Source: Lunularia cruciata (lineage: Eukaryota > Streptophyta > Marchantiopsida > Lunulariales > Lunulariaceae). Taken from it: a DNA stretch of 64,000 nt. The position numbers and the translations under genes were made by a program. The notes beneath the pieces were generated by a model. That model searched no databases, was not told the DNA's origin, and was given only the letters and a program-made list of their open reading frames with translations. The stretch spans positions 8,928,001 through 8,992,000 of the forward strand of contig OX419757.1 of the NCBI GenBank assembly GCA_948567375.1. The letters are read 5' to 3'. Below, in pieces: positions 40,900-53,874 of the stretch; the first letter of the stretch is position 1, and the number at the start of each line of letters is the position of its first letter.

Positions 40900-42978
40900 G
40901 TTGATCACATAGTTTAGGAGTTTATGGATGTGTTTTTGGATGATTTGCCAAAGGGATTACCCTCCAATCGTGGTATGCCCTTCAAGATTGAGTTATTGCT
41001 GGGGAGTACTTCAATGAGTAGACCAATCTATCGGCTCTCACCAAAGGAGTTGGAGGTGTTGCAAAAAACACTTGTGGAGTTGTTGGAGAAGGACTTCATA
41101 CGACATAGCACCTCTCCTTGAGGAGCACTAGTATTATTCATTTTGAAGAAGGATGGAAGACTTCATTTATGTATTGATTATGCATATCTCTTGTCTTGAA
41201 TTGATCACTTGCTTGATCAATTGAGTGTAGCACGATACTTTTCCAAGTTGGATCTTTGTAGCGGCTTTTGGAAAATCCCCATTGATAGGAAGGATGTGCA
41301 AAAGATTACCTTTTGTATGAGGTATGTGCATTTTGAGTGGAGAGTTCTACCTTTTGGGCTCACTAATGTTCAAGTAGTTTTCATGGATCAGATGCATTGG
41401 GTGCTGGATGGACTATTGGATTGGTATATACTGGTGTTCTTAGATGATATCTTAATCTATGCAAGACAGAGGCAAAACACATGAATCATGTGCAAGAAGT
41501 CCTAAGACAACTACAACAATGGAAATTTTACTATAAGAAGTCAAAGTGTGCCTTTTGGCAAAAAGAAGTTACCTTCTTGGGTCACAAGATTTCATCAAAG
41601 GGGATCAAGATGGAAGAGGAGAAAATCAAGGCCATCATTGATTGGCCTATTCCAAAGGATGCTATAGAAGTATGGGCATTTAATGAATTGGCTAGTTTTA
41701 ACCAACAGTTCATCCATTATTATGCTCATGTGGTTGCACCATTGACTAACCTCTTGGGGAAGAACTCGAGCTTCCAATGGACCACCAAGCACAAAGAAGC
41801 ATTCCAAAAGTTGAAACATATGGTGTCTTCAAGGCCCATTCTTCAAGCCATATGATCCTCAAGTACCTTGTGTGGTTGATTTTGATGCTTCTAACTTTGC
41901 AATTGGAGTTGTGTTGCAATAGGAATTCCCAAATGGACTACATCCCATTGCCTTTGTGTCTCGCTGACTAAATGTGGCTGAAAGAAATTACTCTACTTGA
42001 GATCAAGAACAACTTGCAATGGTATATGCCACCAAGGTATGGAGGTATTATCTCCTAGGGAAACAAGTGATCATGCAAACTAATCACAAACTATTGTTGC
42101 GGACCTTACACTTGGAATACATGAAGAGTTGACATCATCGATGGGAGGAACAATTCTAATTGTTTGACATCAAACTTTAGTACAAACCAAGTCGGTTCCA
42201 TGTCATCCTTGATGCTCTATCACAACAAACTGATTTGAAGTCTCTTCCTCTCATCATGGTAGCAATTACGACGGTGTCAATTGACTCCAAGGTCCAAAAC
42301 AAGTTTTGATGAGCTCTACAACAAGATCCCTTCTTCCAAATGGCACATGGTTGTCTTATAGCATGTGATAAGGAGTAAAATACCTTCTCAATCAAGGAAG
42401 GTCTTCCATTCCATGAGGACCGGATCTATATTCCAGCCAAAGGTGATCTCCGACTTGTGCGCCTTCAAGAAGCCCATGATTTACCAATAGGTGGTCACAT
42501 GGGTATGGACAAGACCTTGGGTACCCTCCAATGTCAATGCTGGTGGTCCAACATGACACGAGATGTTCAAGAGTTTGTATGATTGTGTGAGAGCTACCAA
42601 CGTAACAAGACCAGCAACCAGAAGCCGAGTGGACTCCTTCACCACTCCCCATTCCATTTGCTTGATGGGAACACATGAGCTTGGATCTCATCACATCCTT
42701 GCCCAAGACAAAGCAAGGACATAACAATCATGGTGTTTATGGATAAGCTTAGTAAGCAAATCCCTTTGGCACCAACCTTTGATACCATGGATGCTCCAAC
42801 CTTAGCGCAAATCTACTTTGACAATGTCTTCAAGCATCATGGGATGCCATGTGTACTCATCTTTGACCGTGATCCTTGATTCACTGGGAAGTTTTGGCAA
42901 GTACTCTTCTAGATACTCCGCACCAAGCTTGCTTTGTCCACGGCCTATCATCCTCAAACTGATGGACAAATTGAACGT
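40900..42978 (+). pseudogene. B3 RT, RNase H and first part of integrase
   Basis: RT motifs: DVFLDDLPKGLPSNRG (40927), the primer-grip approach LVELLEKDFIRHSTSP, FSKLDLCSGFWKIPIDRKD (41240-41300), the catalytic box FLDDILIYA (41440-41465), and KCAFWQKEVTFLGHKIS. RNase H shows VDFDASNFAIGVVLQ near 41875. Integrase begins near 42430 with the zinc-binding region, and the core is readable to CVLIFDRDP (42852 on). It breaks at 42978 where a solo LTR is inserted. Short frames with stops throughout. Confidence 0.85.
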
Positions 42979-45206
42979 TGTCTTACATTTCTTTTCTCTC
43001 TCTGGGAACACACAAGGTGCCTAGTTGTGGAGACTACATATTAGAGGCTCTAGGTAAACCCGTAACTACTTGTCTGAACACACGTGTTACCTAACCTCTT
43101 GAACACTCCTCTATCCTAACTAGTATTTTTGCTATTGGGAAGGGTAGTGACGGGCAACCTAACATATAATCAAAACATGCACTCTTGGTCTACTGGTCAT
43201 CACCTCCAGCATTACCAAGGAGAAATACACAGCATTCCTAGAAGGAAATAACCTAAGTGCAACTATGCTTAGGTTATTTCCGCCCACACACCAATCCAAA
43301 CCCATTGGGCATACAAACACGCATACAAGCACAAAGAGGATCCAATCACAAGAATACGGCAACAACTCTTTGTGCTTTTTGTTAGAAAAGAGCTTTAGAG
43401 CCTTCTTGCTCTGTCATCAAGCTCATTTCAACTTGTACTCCAAGCCTCCTCCAATCTTCAGATCTCAACAATTTTCTACTCCAAGTGGAGAATTCCTATG
43501 TATTCTTGATGGGGAAAACTCTACATAGCTCATATAACCATAACTTCTTCTTTGTAGCTTGGAATCAAGAGTTTTAGAATTCAATGGAAATCTTGTGAGC
43601 TAAAATTTCCAATGACATAAAATAGGTCTCAATCAGATCATTACAGCTCCCTTGATAAGCTCTCAGAGTTGGCTAGATGTTTCATAACTTTCACCCTAAT
43701 TTTGAACTCCCTATTTTAGGGCTTTGCCCTTGGTTCTTGCAAAATTTCCCCTGATTTCTAAATCAGATGTACACTTGATCCTCACAAAACACTCTAGAAA
43801 TTTGAATTCTCAATCATAGTCATAAAAGTGAGAGATTTGACATTCAATTATGATTGAAGAAAGAAGTGTTCCTCCAAGCTTACAGCAATCTTTTCAATAA
43901 AACCTGTTGCATCATATCTCACCATCTGTGAGTCCAAAGTCAACTAAATTTTCCACATTAGTTTTTTTGCTCTTTTTTACCCCTCTACAAAGTTTTATGG
44001 CCCAATCCAAACCCAACTCCTAGATGTGGATCACTTCTTGAGTTGGGCTAACTTGTGAGCTCTACAGACCTATGTATACTTGATCCAAGACCTTTTATTT
44101 GAAGAATCCACATGAAACCATTGCACAGAGGTAAAAACCCTATCCACCAACAACACTGGAAATTTTCATAAGGTAACTCAAACCACAACTTGTGGAGTGA
44201 CCAAAACTCCAAACCTCATCATTAGCTCTTCTCCAACACCTTACATCTCAAGAGCTTCAACTTTAACTTCAATCAATCAGATCTGATTTGCGATTGATCC
44301 AAAACTAGAATTTATTACACTTAGTATTGTAAGAACTTTGTCTACTCTCCAATCCCATTGACAAATAATGAAAATGTCTCAAGAAGCTCTCTCAATTGCC
44401 TACTTTGTGCTCTTGGGTATGAATTCTACCCCCTTGATTCAATTGATGATATCCTTGCTAGAATTAGCTTAAATTGTGTGATTTCTATCTTCAGATTGTA
44501 GCCTCTCATCTCTTCTTTCCAACCGTGGTCTTCACTCCTCAAATGGCCTTCTTGAACTCCTTTGATGGTTGAAAAACTTCAGACTCCTCTCTTGGGACCC
44601 AATCTCTTACACATTTGTCCTTTAGTCTTTTTACTTTTTGACAAAAGGACCCCACAACTCCACCTTGAAGTTTATGAGCAAAAATCTATGCATTCCCCAA
44701 CTATAGAAGCACATATATTTTCAAGTCCCATACATACTCACAAGTAAGCACCAAAAGGACGATAGGATCCAAGTTTCCCATCATCGACTCCACAAATATC
44801 ACCCCAAAATGTGCCACCAACCAGTCCCGTAAGCCATCACAATGCAAAATTTGAAGCCTGATGAGAAAAGGATTTGGGAGTGGCAGATTTGGAGCATGGG
44901 ACATCTCATGCTTGAATGCTTTCTCTGATGTTTGCACATTGCTACAACTCTCATTCCCAACGTCCTCCTCCCCCTCGAGACTCCTCGACAAAACACCTCC
45001 CGTCTCTCTACTTGCACTCATCTATATTCATCAAAGCCCTCAAACATGATAGATTATAACCCACATGGCCAATCACATACATGTACATAGATTGCTTACA
45101 TGGTAGCATCTCATCTGTCGGATCTAACATATAACCTACCCCACTAATGTGGAGATAAACTATGATAAGTCACTTTTTTATGGGTTATGCAAATCACAAC
45201 ATGATA
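42979..45206 (-). mobile_element. Solo LTR of family A inserted in the B3 integrase
   Basis: About 2.2 kb matching the 1487-3686 LTR in inverted orientation. It ends ..GTAAGACA on the minus strand (plus 42979) and starts TATCATGTTGTG (TGTCATGGTGTG in A1). Flanks are AACGT at 42974-42978 and 45206-45210; only ACGT is certain as a duplication if the terminal base belongs to the LTR. No internal region is present, so it is a solo LTR, left by recombination between two LTRs. It has a single copy of the 720-bp segment that is tandem in A1. Confidence 0.85.
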
Positions 45207-46005
45207 ACGTGTAAATTGTACCTTGGAAGATATGTTGTGTGCCTTTGTCAATGTCCACCATACCAATTGGAATAAATGGCTTGCAACTGCAGAATTTACC
45301 TATAATAATTCCATACAAGCAAGCACCTGATTTTCTCCTTTCTTTCTCAATTTTGGCCAAGATCTGCTTGTTTCAGATTCTCTTCTTGCTCCTCCTCCAT
45401 CTTAGGTCCCTCATACTTCAACCTTCCTGACCACCATATCCCACTCTCTCTAACAAGCCAAATCTCACCTCCTTGTAGCTCAAAATTGTTAGAAACAATA
45501 TGCGGACCACCATCATTGTGATCTCACTTTTGAAGTTGGTGATAGAGTCATGTTATCCTCTAGTAACCTACCCCTCACACTTGATACCTAAGCTTGTAAA
45601 CTCACCCCTAATTAGATAGGACTCTTTGATGTCACCCAAATCATCTCTCATGTTGCTTTTTGCCTTGCCTTACCTTGTCATATGCGCATCCACCTTATCT
45701 TTCACATTTCCAAGTTGAAACCCTTTGTTCCTAACCCATCTTTCTTTTCCTCTTGTGTCCAACCTCCTCTTCCTCCCATCCCTATCCATGATCATGAGGA
45801 GTACAAAGTTGATCGTATCCTTGCATGTTGCCACATTCAATGAGGACGCAAACAACATACGGAGTACAAGGTCCTTTGGAAAGGGTATCCCCTTCATGAT
45901 GCCACATAGGAACGTCTTTCTCACCTCTAGAATGCACAAATGGCCATCCATGAGTTTGAAGTTTCAATGGCAACGAGGACATCATCAACTAGCGGTGGGA
46001 GAATA
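45207..46005 (+). pseudogene. B3 integrase C-terminus and chromodomain
   Basis: It continues the integrase exactly where it broke off (TGTAAATTGTACCTTGGAAG). There follow GDRVMLSSSNLPL-like sequence near 45540, FHISKLKPFVPNPSF near 45700, and a chromodomain near 45795-45960 (EEYKVDRILACCHIQ, then VLWKGYPLHDAT). The last 20 bp before the 3' LTR are purine-rich (GCGGTGGGAGAATA) and may be the plus-strand primer. Stops are present. Confidence 0.8.
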
Positions 46006-46394
46006 TGTAACAATATGGAGTTTAGTGACGTAGTTAGTAAGGCTAAAAAAGTAGAAAATAAGACAAATTAGTCTGAAATATTCTAGAAGCTTCTTGACTA
46101 GTTTAACTTGCATCCCAAGCAGGTAGCTTCTAGAAGCTTCCAACTAGCTTAGCTTGCACGCCACGTTGGCGGCTTCTAGAAGGAAGTTTCTTGAGAAACT
46201 AAATGGTTAACTTGGCTTGCACTCTAAGAAAATGGCTCAAGGAAGCTTCTTGAGAAGCTTCTCAAGGGCCTTGTATGCTACCTAAAAATACCTAAGCCAA
46301 AGCTCATGCTAGGCATTTGGAGTTTTCTCACATCCAAGTGTCCCAATGTGAGTTTCCATTCTCTTACTTCTCTCCTTGGTCTCGGTCTTTTACA
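46006..46394 (+). mobile_element. 3' LTR of B3
   Basis: It starts TGTAACAATATGG and ends GGTCTTTTACA. Relative to the 5' LTR it has lost about 40 bp in the AAGCTTCTT-rich middle and differs at scattered sites. Confidence 0.88.
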
Positions 46395-47790
46395 GTGCTC
46401 CTTTGGGGCATCGGAGGTTTTGAGTGTGAAATTGTGTGTTTCTCATGGTGTGTTTCTCTTCAGGTCTCTTATACTCGGAGTATTACACTACATACCTCTA
46501 AACCAACTATTACAAAAGTTTATAGCATTAGATAAATCGCAAAGGTGAGAAAATAGCCTGGGAACCCGCTTACCATAGATCAAATACACATCTATTTAAA
46601 GAAGATTTTATTATGCTCAAAAATTTATATCCCTAAGTAGAATATATCATACAATCTAAGTTGTGTGATATGTTTATAACATTTGTAGACTATAGTCTAT
46701 AAATGCTATAGAAGATAATCCATGTTTATACTCTACTTCAAAAAATTTGTTTGAATTGTTTGATGACTTGATCTTTAATTCATTAAACTAGGATAAAGGT
46801 CCTGATTAAAACTGTTATCAATTATTTGTAAGAATTGAATTCACTTTCTCTTATAAGTACGATACTCAAGACTATAATTAAGCATAGATATCAACTAACA
46901 TATGATTAATTATGAGTTATGGTATATAACTTAATCAGGTGTTTAAAATAAAAATTAAGATACACTCTTAATAAAGGAATAAAGGAATAAAGGATCCTCT
47001 AAAGAAATATCAACATAACATTCATAACAAATACAACCAACCACATTTCTGCTTGAACTTGATTTTATCATTACCATTTTATCATAAAAGAAAAATACAA
47101 TGCATTCATAAATATGTGAGAGACTAGCCTTACAAGAATTCTATGAGTTCCTTCAACCTTATCTTTGGGATAAATTCATGAATATATCTGCAATAGATGT
47201 TTGTTACTTGTATAAAAGTGAAGTTGACAAGCGCTTTGTTTCAAAATAGCTAATATTTCAGAAGAATATTATTTCATTACCTTTAGTATTTAAAATCATA
47301 TTGGATCCTCGGAGATGTTTCTACTATTGATCCTTGAATAATATATCTTAAGAAATAATCTGTTCCTTGTATGTAGACTAAGGTAATGCATACTTTAATT
47401 ATCCTTCACTAAGATTGAAGAATTCTATTTTACTACCTCCAATTAGCAGACTCAATCCGATCACATATGGGTCCGGAGAAAGGTTTTCATAATAAATATT
47501 TTATTCCAAGACTAATCTATATAGCTCTAGATGTTTTTTGATTTCATTTTGTACTTATCTTAATGTTTGAAACAAGCTGATGATCATCAGACCAAGGTTA
47601 TAGAATGTCAAAAAGATTCATGTGTGCACTTTGCATGTTCATTTATCTTTGTTGTAAAAATGACCTCGTTCTTAGAGTGAAGAAGGTTTTAAACCATTAT
47701 GGTGTGTTTGAAAATATGCAATGATCTGTTGAATTTTAAGATAATACTAAGATATAGACTTTATGTCAACGCTTTTCCAACTTGAAATTG
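46395..47790. other. AT-rich DNA, no gene seen
   Basis: No family recognised. It adjoins the B3 LTR on the left and the copia remnant on the right; part may be copia leader or LTR, but I cannot identify ends. Confidence 0.45.
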
Positions 47791-49790
47791 CTCTAAAGGT
47801 GCTGATGTTGTAGAATCAATGAGGCAAGTCAAGGGCCTCACTAATCAGATGTGTAAACTTGGCAAAGTTCCCCGATGGAGGAAATAATTGTCAAACAAAT
47901 CATCAACTCTCTACTACAGAACTTTGATCATTTTGTGCATGTCATGGCAGTTGAGAAGATTATACTTGCACTAAAGGTTGAGATGTAAAGTCAAATCTTA
48001 CTTGAAATATGAAGGCAAGCAAGAGAAAAGAGCGATGATGTGGAGGCACTTATGCTCAGGTTTTGCAAAGTCCTTAAAAAATAAAAATAAAACAAAAAAG
48101 GAGATCAAGGACATGAAGAGAAATAAACACTTCTTGCAATCTTGGCCACTGTAATCAACATGGATTGAGGAGTAATGGGCAAACGATTGACATGTTGCCT
48201 CATCAAAACAAGAGGAGAACCCCATTGAACCGCACCTGAACGTAATCCATGTTTGGGAAAGGAAATTGAGAACAAAGAGTTTGGCGTTACACTACTTGCA
48301 ATTGCAATGGATACGGAGACATAATGGGATTCAAAGCTATATTCAAAGTAATAGAGAAGAGAATCAACGTGCTTAAATCGATCAAGGAGGTGAATTACAT
48401 TGAACGAATTCCTTATCTCTTTTAAATGGGAAGGACTACAACAACAATGCATATAGTAGCCTACACACCTGAATAGAATGGAGTTGCCATAGGAAAGATA
48501 GAACATTGCTAGAAAGTATACCGAGCAGAATATTGCTAGGAAGGGCACAAAGTATGCTATTAGAAGTAGATGTGCAAAGACGCATCCATGGAGAGGTTGT
48601 GAACACAACCAACTAACTCTTAAATTTGGGTATCACTTCTTATCAAAAAACTGACAAAGAAATTGCTTGATCTCCTGCACTTACATATCTATAGTTTTGA
48701 TGTTTGTAATGTCTACAAGCTTGACGTGGCAAACTAGAATCCAAAACCATTAAGTGTATGATTTTTGGTATGATACTAAGTCTAAAGCTTTCAGGTGTAT
48801 GACCCATTCCTCCATAAAGCAGTTATAAATTACAAGTGATGTTTATTTTGAAGAATCTCGTCAAGTCATGACTTAACAACAGTCTTGAAACTCCTCAATT
48901 CACACTTGATTCTATCGTTACTCTTAGTCAAAGAATGTCTGTCACCCAATCAGCCCATACCTCATCCTTCAATAGACCTTTAGATTCTAACCAAGGGGAC
49001 CTAACTACTATCAGAACTTTCCTCGTCTTCTATTCTAAGTATTCTTGACCCGATCATATGTTGGCATTGAGCTCTGTCCTATGTAACTCCTATTGGACTG
49101 GTGGAGCCTCCATCTAGCAAATTAGACAATATGGATCAATTCACTACACTTACTCAACCTCCATTAGCTACAACTAGAAAGTCTACCATTGAACATCAAC
49201 CTAAGCACTTACCAAACTGCCGAGTCAACCTAATAGATGGAAAGCCAGTCAAATTCTATGAAGCAGTCAAGGTGATTGAATGGAGAAGTGCCATGCAAAG
49301 GAAAGTGGACTCAATAGGAAAAGACAACACTTGGAAGATTGTTTTACTTCCTCCAGGGAGGCAGTTTATCACGTCAATATGCGTTTGTAAGGTCAAGAAG
49401 GAGTACATGGGTTGCTGCACACCTACAAATCCCAATTGATTGCTTTGAGGTTTGAAACAAAAGAAAGGATAGACTATACTCACACTGTTTTACCGGGGTC
49501 CAAGTGGAACACTCTCATAATGCTAGTATCACTTGCCGTCTGAGAGTGCATATTGAACTACATATTTCTTGAAAGGTGACCTTAAAAAGGTCACCAATCA
49601 AATATAGCCTTCAAGAGATGTGCAGATGGAGCAACTGATGGGTCCTTTAGACAATAGAATCTTGTGTATAACTTTCAAATATCCCTCTTGAGACCAGGGG
49701 GATTTTTGAAATTATGAATAAACTATGGTCTCAAACAGGCTCCCAGAGCATGAGAGGAGATACACCGACTACTGAAAGATCAGCTCGAAG
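47791..49790 (+). pseudogene. Degraded Ty1/copia element
   Basis: Readable pieces in order on the plus strand: a gag segment (VKGLTNQMCKLG..VKQIINSL, near 47825-47930), the integrase core end (GGELHSNEF region, then YTPE.NGVA and LGRAQSMLLEVD, 48385-48570), the RT start (EAVKVIEWRSAMQRKVDSI..NTWKIV.LPPG, 49255-49360) and the RT landmark YGLKQAPRA near 49725-49750. Integrase before RT is the copia order. Several parts are deleted (protease, most of integrase, RNase H) and every frame has stops. I found no LTRs. Confidence 0.78.
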
Positions 49791-51286
49791 AGTTGGTTCT
49801 CACGCTGAAACGGTATTACCTTGTGAACTTGACATTAACTAGGACCACTCTGATGAAACACAAGGATCAAGGACTGCAGATTATGAGTCAAAGATTAATT
49901 CAAGGAGAAGCAAGCAATTTTGCTGAGGAGATCCGACGTAAGGATTTTGAAAATACCGCACTTGAGTTAAATTGAAGATAAAGTCGTCGTTCGCGGAAAA
50001 CTTGGACTAAATTAAAGATGCTGGAGACACGATAAGGAAACAGTTCGAGTTTGATTCGAACTGGTAGTGAAGCGACCAATTGTTTAGTTATGGTACAAGC
50101 TACTTGAAAACCACCAGATGGAGGGACAAGCATGTACAAATTTGACACGCGTCTAGAAACGATATTAGTGTACCTTGTATGGACGCAGTATGATGGATGC
50201 GGTAGACAAGCCTAGAGTTTGCCATTTTAATACGAAACACGTTTTGCAGCAGGTGATCCACCTTGTCTGCGCAATTCAGAAAGGCGCTTCAACGATTCTT
50301 GTCATTATGAGTTTCAAACCACTTTTGCCGATGATAGTAAACTATTCTACTTGAGAAGAGAGCAGATGAAAGCTTACGATTTGCCTAGATTATACGCTGC
50401 TAACCTTATATGCCATCCGCGAAGAACAAGGAACCCAACCTTGGACATATTTTATTTCGCCAACAAGAAATAGACAATGCCACCTCCATTTAGTAGGAAC
50501 CGGGCGTACAAATTATAACCTTCATTGTAACCACATTAGCCATAACATCGACCATCACTTAAGTGAGAGCTGCAGGTTTAGAAAACCCAAAATGACAACC
50601 TCAGACCCACTCCCCAGAAGCGTCAGAATATACTTTTCCGAAGAGGGCAACTCCATTCAACCCGTTCGTAAAAGTGAGCCCTAAAATTAAAAGCTTACAT
50701 CACTAATGAGACCTGGTACCAAGAACCTTTCAACACATCTAAGAGAAAGATGCCGATCCGCGGAGTACACCACAGGCCAAACAAGATAGACTTCTGTTAC
50801 TTCTGTCGGCCACATTCACGCCTAACACTCTCTACATGGGTTGATGGGCCTACGTACAATGGCCAAGGGCCCCCACATCCAAGGCAATCACACAGCTACT
50901 CTTGGCGCATACGCATCATGTTCGGAAGGACCCTGAGGTGGAGCCTTCAAGATGGAGTGACAATTATGACTTCATCATTTGTCAGAAAATGGCATTTTAC
51001 TAGGTAAAAATTTGCGCTTCAGCAGCTGCCCGGAAGAACTTAGGGAAGAGCTCCAACTATTGCATCCATGAAATACTTCCCGTGCTCATGATTAGTCTAA
51101 GTGAAGTGTCTGCACAAGAAACATTTTGCTTTAATTAGACAAGAGTGGAAGGAAACCCAGAAGAGAGGTGGCGGAAGAGCTGTGTCCTCCATTTGACCAC
51201 AAACACTATACGTAACCATGACAAAATACATCATAAGACAGAACTCAAAACTCTCTACATCTAGTCCAGAACACCAACAATGTTAC
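49791..51286. other. Downstream region of the MCTS1 gene, otherwise unexplained
   Basis: Base composition becomes more balanced from about 50000. It should contain the last intron, last exon and 3' UTR of the minus-strand MCTS1 gene. ORFs here are short and show no family. Confidence 0.4.
50730..50738 (-). other. Weak candidate for the last coding exon of MCTS1
   Basis: On the minus strand CTTTCTCTTAG is followed by ATGTGTTGA, a good acceptor with an in-phase Met, Cys and stop. Plant and animal MCTS1 proteins end a few residues after the DGLWK motif, so a tiny last exon is expected. This was the only AG-ATG between 49791 and 51250 that I found, but it would give an unusual end (two residues, not five). 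Confidence 0.2.
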
Positions 51287-53874
51287 CTTCCAAAGTCCAT
51301 CATTGAGATAATGCATGTTGTCAACGCCAATGCCTTTGTTTATGGACTTTCTGCTCATCACAACCACAAAATCCGCGATAAGACTGCCGGCTTTCGCTCT
51401 TAGAGTACTGCAGCTCAAACTCATGCTAACGGTCACGCTTCAGGTACATTGTTTTGCTCCCCGCAATTACCAGGCAAGACTCTGCTTCTTAAGGAAACGG
51501 CTAAAAGGAAGTGACAAAACAGATGAGAAGATAAGTGCCCAAACCGCAGTTGAGAGGGGACATACATGTCTTTGGCCGACATCTTGGTATAGCCAATTGC
51601 AAGCGCGTGCTGCTTACCCTCCGCCATAACCGCCTGTTGGGATTGCCGCCAGCATTAGTTGCAGGCCTCCACGAGTTCAAAAAGATACCGACTCTGCCGA
51701 CAGAATTATATAACCCAATCACAAAGCAGAAAGCCCCAGTGGTCTCGCTTATATACTGTGCTCCGCTGCTTTTAGTGTTCTCTTCAACTTCATGCAAGAC
51801 ACGTCGTCTTCTGACTTCTAGACGTCCTAAGATACATAAATTAGAAGCACAGCCTTTCTATCCATGCACAAAGCAGGCATTGTAAAGTGCATCTAAATTT
51901 ACAGAAAACTGAAAGCGCCATTTGTCAACCCAACCTATCATCCTGCAATCATCCTTCTGCACTGTGTAACTGGGTGTATACAGACATAAGCATTCAGAGT
52001 CTACAATCGGCAGACATAACCTTCAGGCCAGAATGGATTATGGATTCACTTTCCCTCGAGAATTATCCACGTCAGAGCGAATGCTTACCACAGGTGCTTC
52101 TGCAGGAACTTCTTCATCTAGTGCACCACCAGCTGATGTGAGACCGGGGCACATGATATTCGCTCCAGCTAGCACGAACTTGATTGCTCCTCTGTCAACT
52201 CTCAACATCTTCATTATGCTTGGATCTGCCATTACAGCCACCGCAGGTATCAGTATTCAGCTTTGGGAGCAATGGTCGATCAAGGTCCTAATAATGGAAT
52301 TGACTCACCAAAATGAGACAGCGGATTCGTAACGAATAGCAGGAAATGCTAAATACCATCTGAGAGATCCTATGTCCCATCGTTTTACAAGATTATAGGT
52401 GGGACATGAAAATGCACTTCTCCCTCAGACTGATCTCCACAATTTCAGGAAATGCTTACATTGGTGCAACAGCCGCAACGTTGGCATATAAGGTCCATCC
52501 CTTACATTGAAGAAAAGCGGAACATTGTTCACCACCACCAGATTAATGTGATTCTGGCTGCAGACGAGACAAATCATCAGATGTCGATAACTTTTGACAG
52601 CAAAAAGGCCAAATATATTTCACCTTCAACTCATTCCAAGTATGTGTATATCTTATTTACTGCTCACTTATCGCCAGAGTTGTTGATCCGAATAGTAAGG
52701 ACAAAGACACGAAGAACCAAATTGTGATTCAAGCTTTGTCTTTATCGTTTGTCCTGTTAAGCTAAATCAACATACTAGGAACTTGCTTCATACTTTTTGA
52801 CTAGGCTATGCACGGGAACCTGAATTTCTTGTGCTGACATATAACTACGTGTTGACTACTGTCAAATGACTTAAAGACATGGATTCACCAGTTCGTTGCA
52901 ATCAGGCGGATCAGAACTGCAATTCCTACAGACAACCTCACTTCTTTTCTTTTGCATAAAACACTTTCTTAGAAGGGTATTTAATGGTCTCAGCTCCTAT
53001 GTCTCGGCCATCACAATCCTGTTGATTCCAGGATAAACCATCTCGGCAATTAATCTTCGAAATAAAACTTTCAATCAACATTCTACGGAGAAACCAGTTT
53101 TATGACAGCCACTGTCCACTACTTGCTCATAGCTTGAACTTTGACAATTAAAAGATCTTTTACGGAACGTGTTTTTGTGGCTGGAAGCTTGTACAATCAA
53201 TCCCTAGCGACAAACCAAGGCAATCCGATCTGAGGCGGCTACCCATGAGCTGAAAATCTAATTCGATGTTATAAACAAAAGATATGATTCCCCGTAGGAT
53301 TTGCAAGACTGTAGCCTCAGAATTCGTAAGCAGAAATCCAACACAATGTCTAAAGACCATCTCACAATTCGAAATCATGAACTCACCATTTCGCGACAAT
53401 GAGAGGAGATTTCTTCGGTAGCAGCTCATCGAGAATAGGTTCCAGATCCGGGTACTGCAAAAGAACAAAAAAACATACTCTTCAGACCTGGTTTCGCTGT
53501 TAACAATGCTCAGTCGACGCGTAAGGCACCAGAAGCCTTGCAACTGGTGTCATTCCCAACTTTTGCCAAACACACTAACCTCTTCGGAAATACTCTGCCG
53601 AATTTTTCGCTGAACGGAGGCCTTAACTTGATTCTGCGCACTTATTTCCTCCGATGTAAATCTGCTCCAACCAAAACCAACAACCCCATTCCAAAAATTT
53701 AGGGTTTTGTCTGAACTTCAACAATCACACCTCAACCTCCAATCGAAACACCAGTCAGGGACTCCGTCAACAACTGCCAGATTCATTATCTAAGCTACAA
53801 AATCTGAAGTACCATCCCTCATTGACCACCCTCCGACCCATCTCACCCTCCAGGATTCCTTACTTCTTGAACAT
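51287..53874 (-). CDS. MCTS1: MCTS1 (MCT-1) homologue, translation re-initiation factor, seven exons located
   Basis: Exons on the minus strand: 53874-53864, 53661-53580, 53454-53387, 52557-52460, 52225-52089, 51633-51566, 51350-51287. All introns begin GT and end AG, phases match, and the joined frame is 176 codons without a stop, close to the 181 residues usual for the family. It opens [20 protein letters not shown]. Key stretches are [20 protein letters not shown] (exon 4), [20 protein letters not shown] in the PUA domain (exon 5), [20 protein letters not shown] (exon 6) and [18 protein letters not shown] (exon 7). The protein partners DENR on the 40S subunit in ribosome recycling and re-initiation after short upstream ORFs. 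Intron 3 is the longest (829 bp). The last few residues lie in an exon not found with certainty. Key blocks are intact, so the gene looks functional. Confidence 0.93.

Larger units (their letters stand above)
38583..46394 (+). mobile_element. Family B chromodomain Ty3 element B3, with both LTRs and a nested solo LTR
   Basis: The full order 5' LTR, primer site, gag, protease, RT, RNase H, integrase, chromodomain, 3' LTR is present, and the insertion at 42979-45206 splits the integrase. No matching target duplication is seen: TTGTT lies before the 5' LTR and GTGCT after the 3' LTR. The LTRs differ visibly (426 against 389 bp), so it is old. Stops and frameshifts make it non-autonomous. Confidence 0.88.

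Noticed and set aside
53160-53543. 127-codon minus-strand ORF
   Set aside because: It covers MCTS1 exon 3 but reads on through its introns; the spliced frame explains the conserved part.
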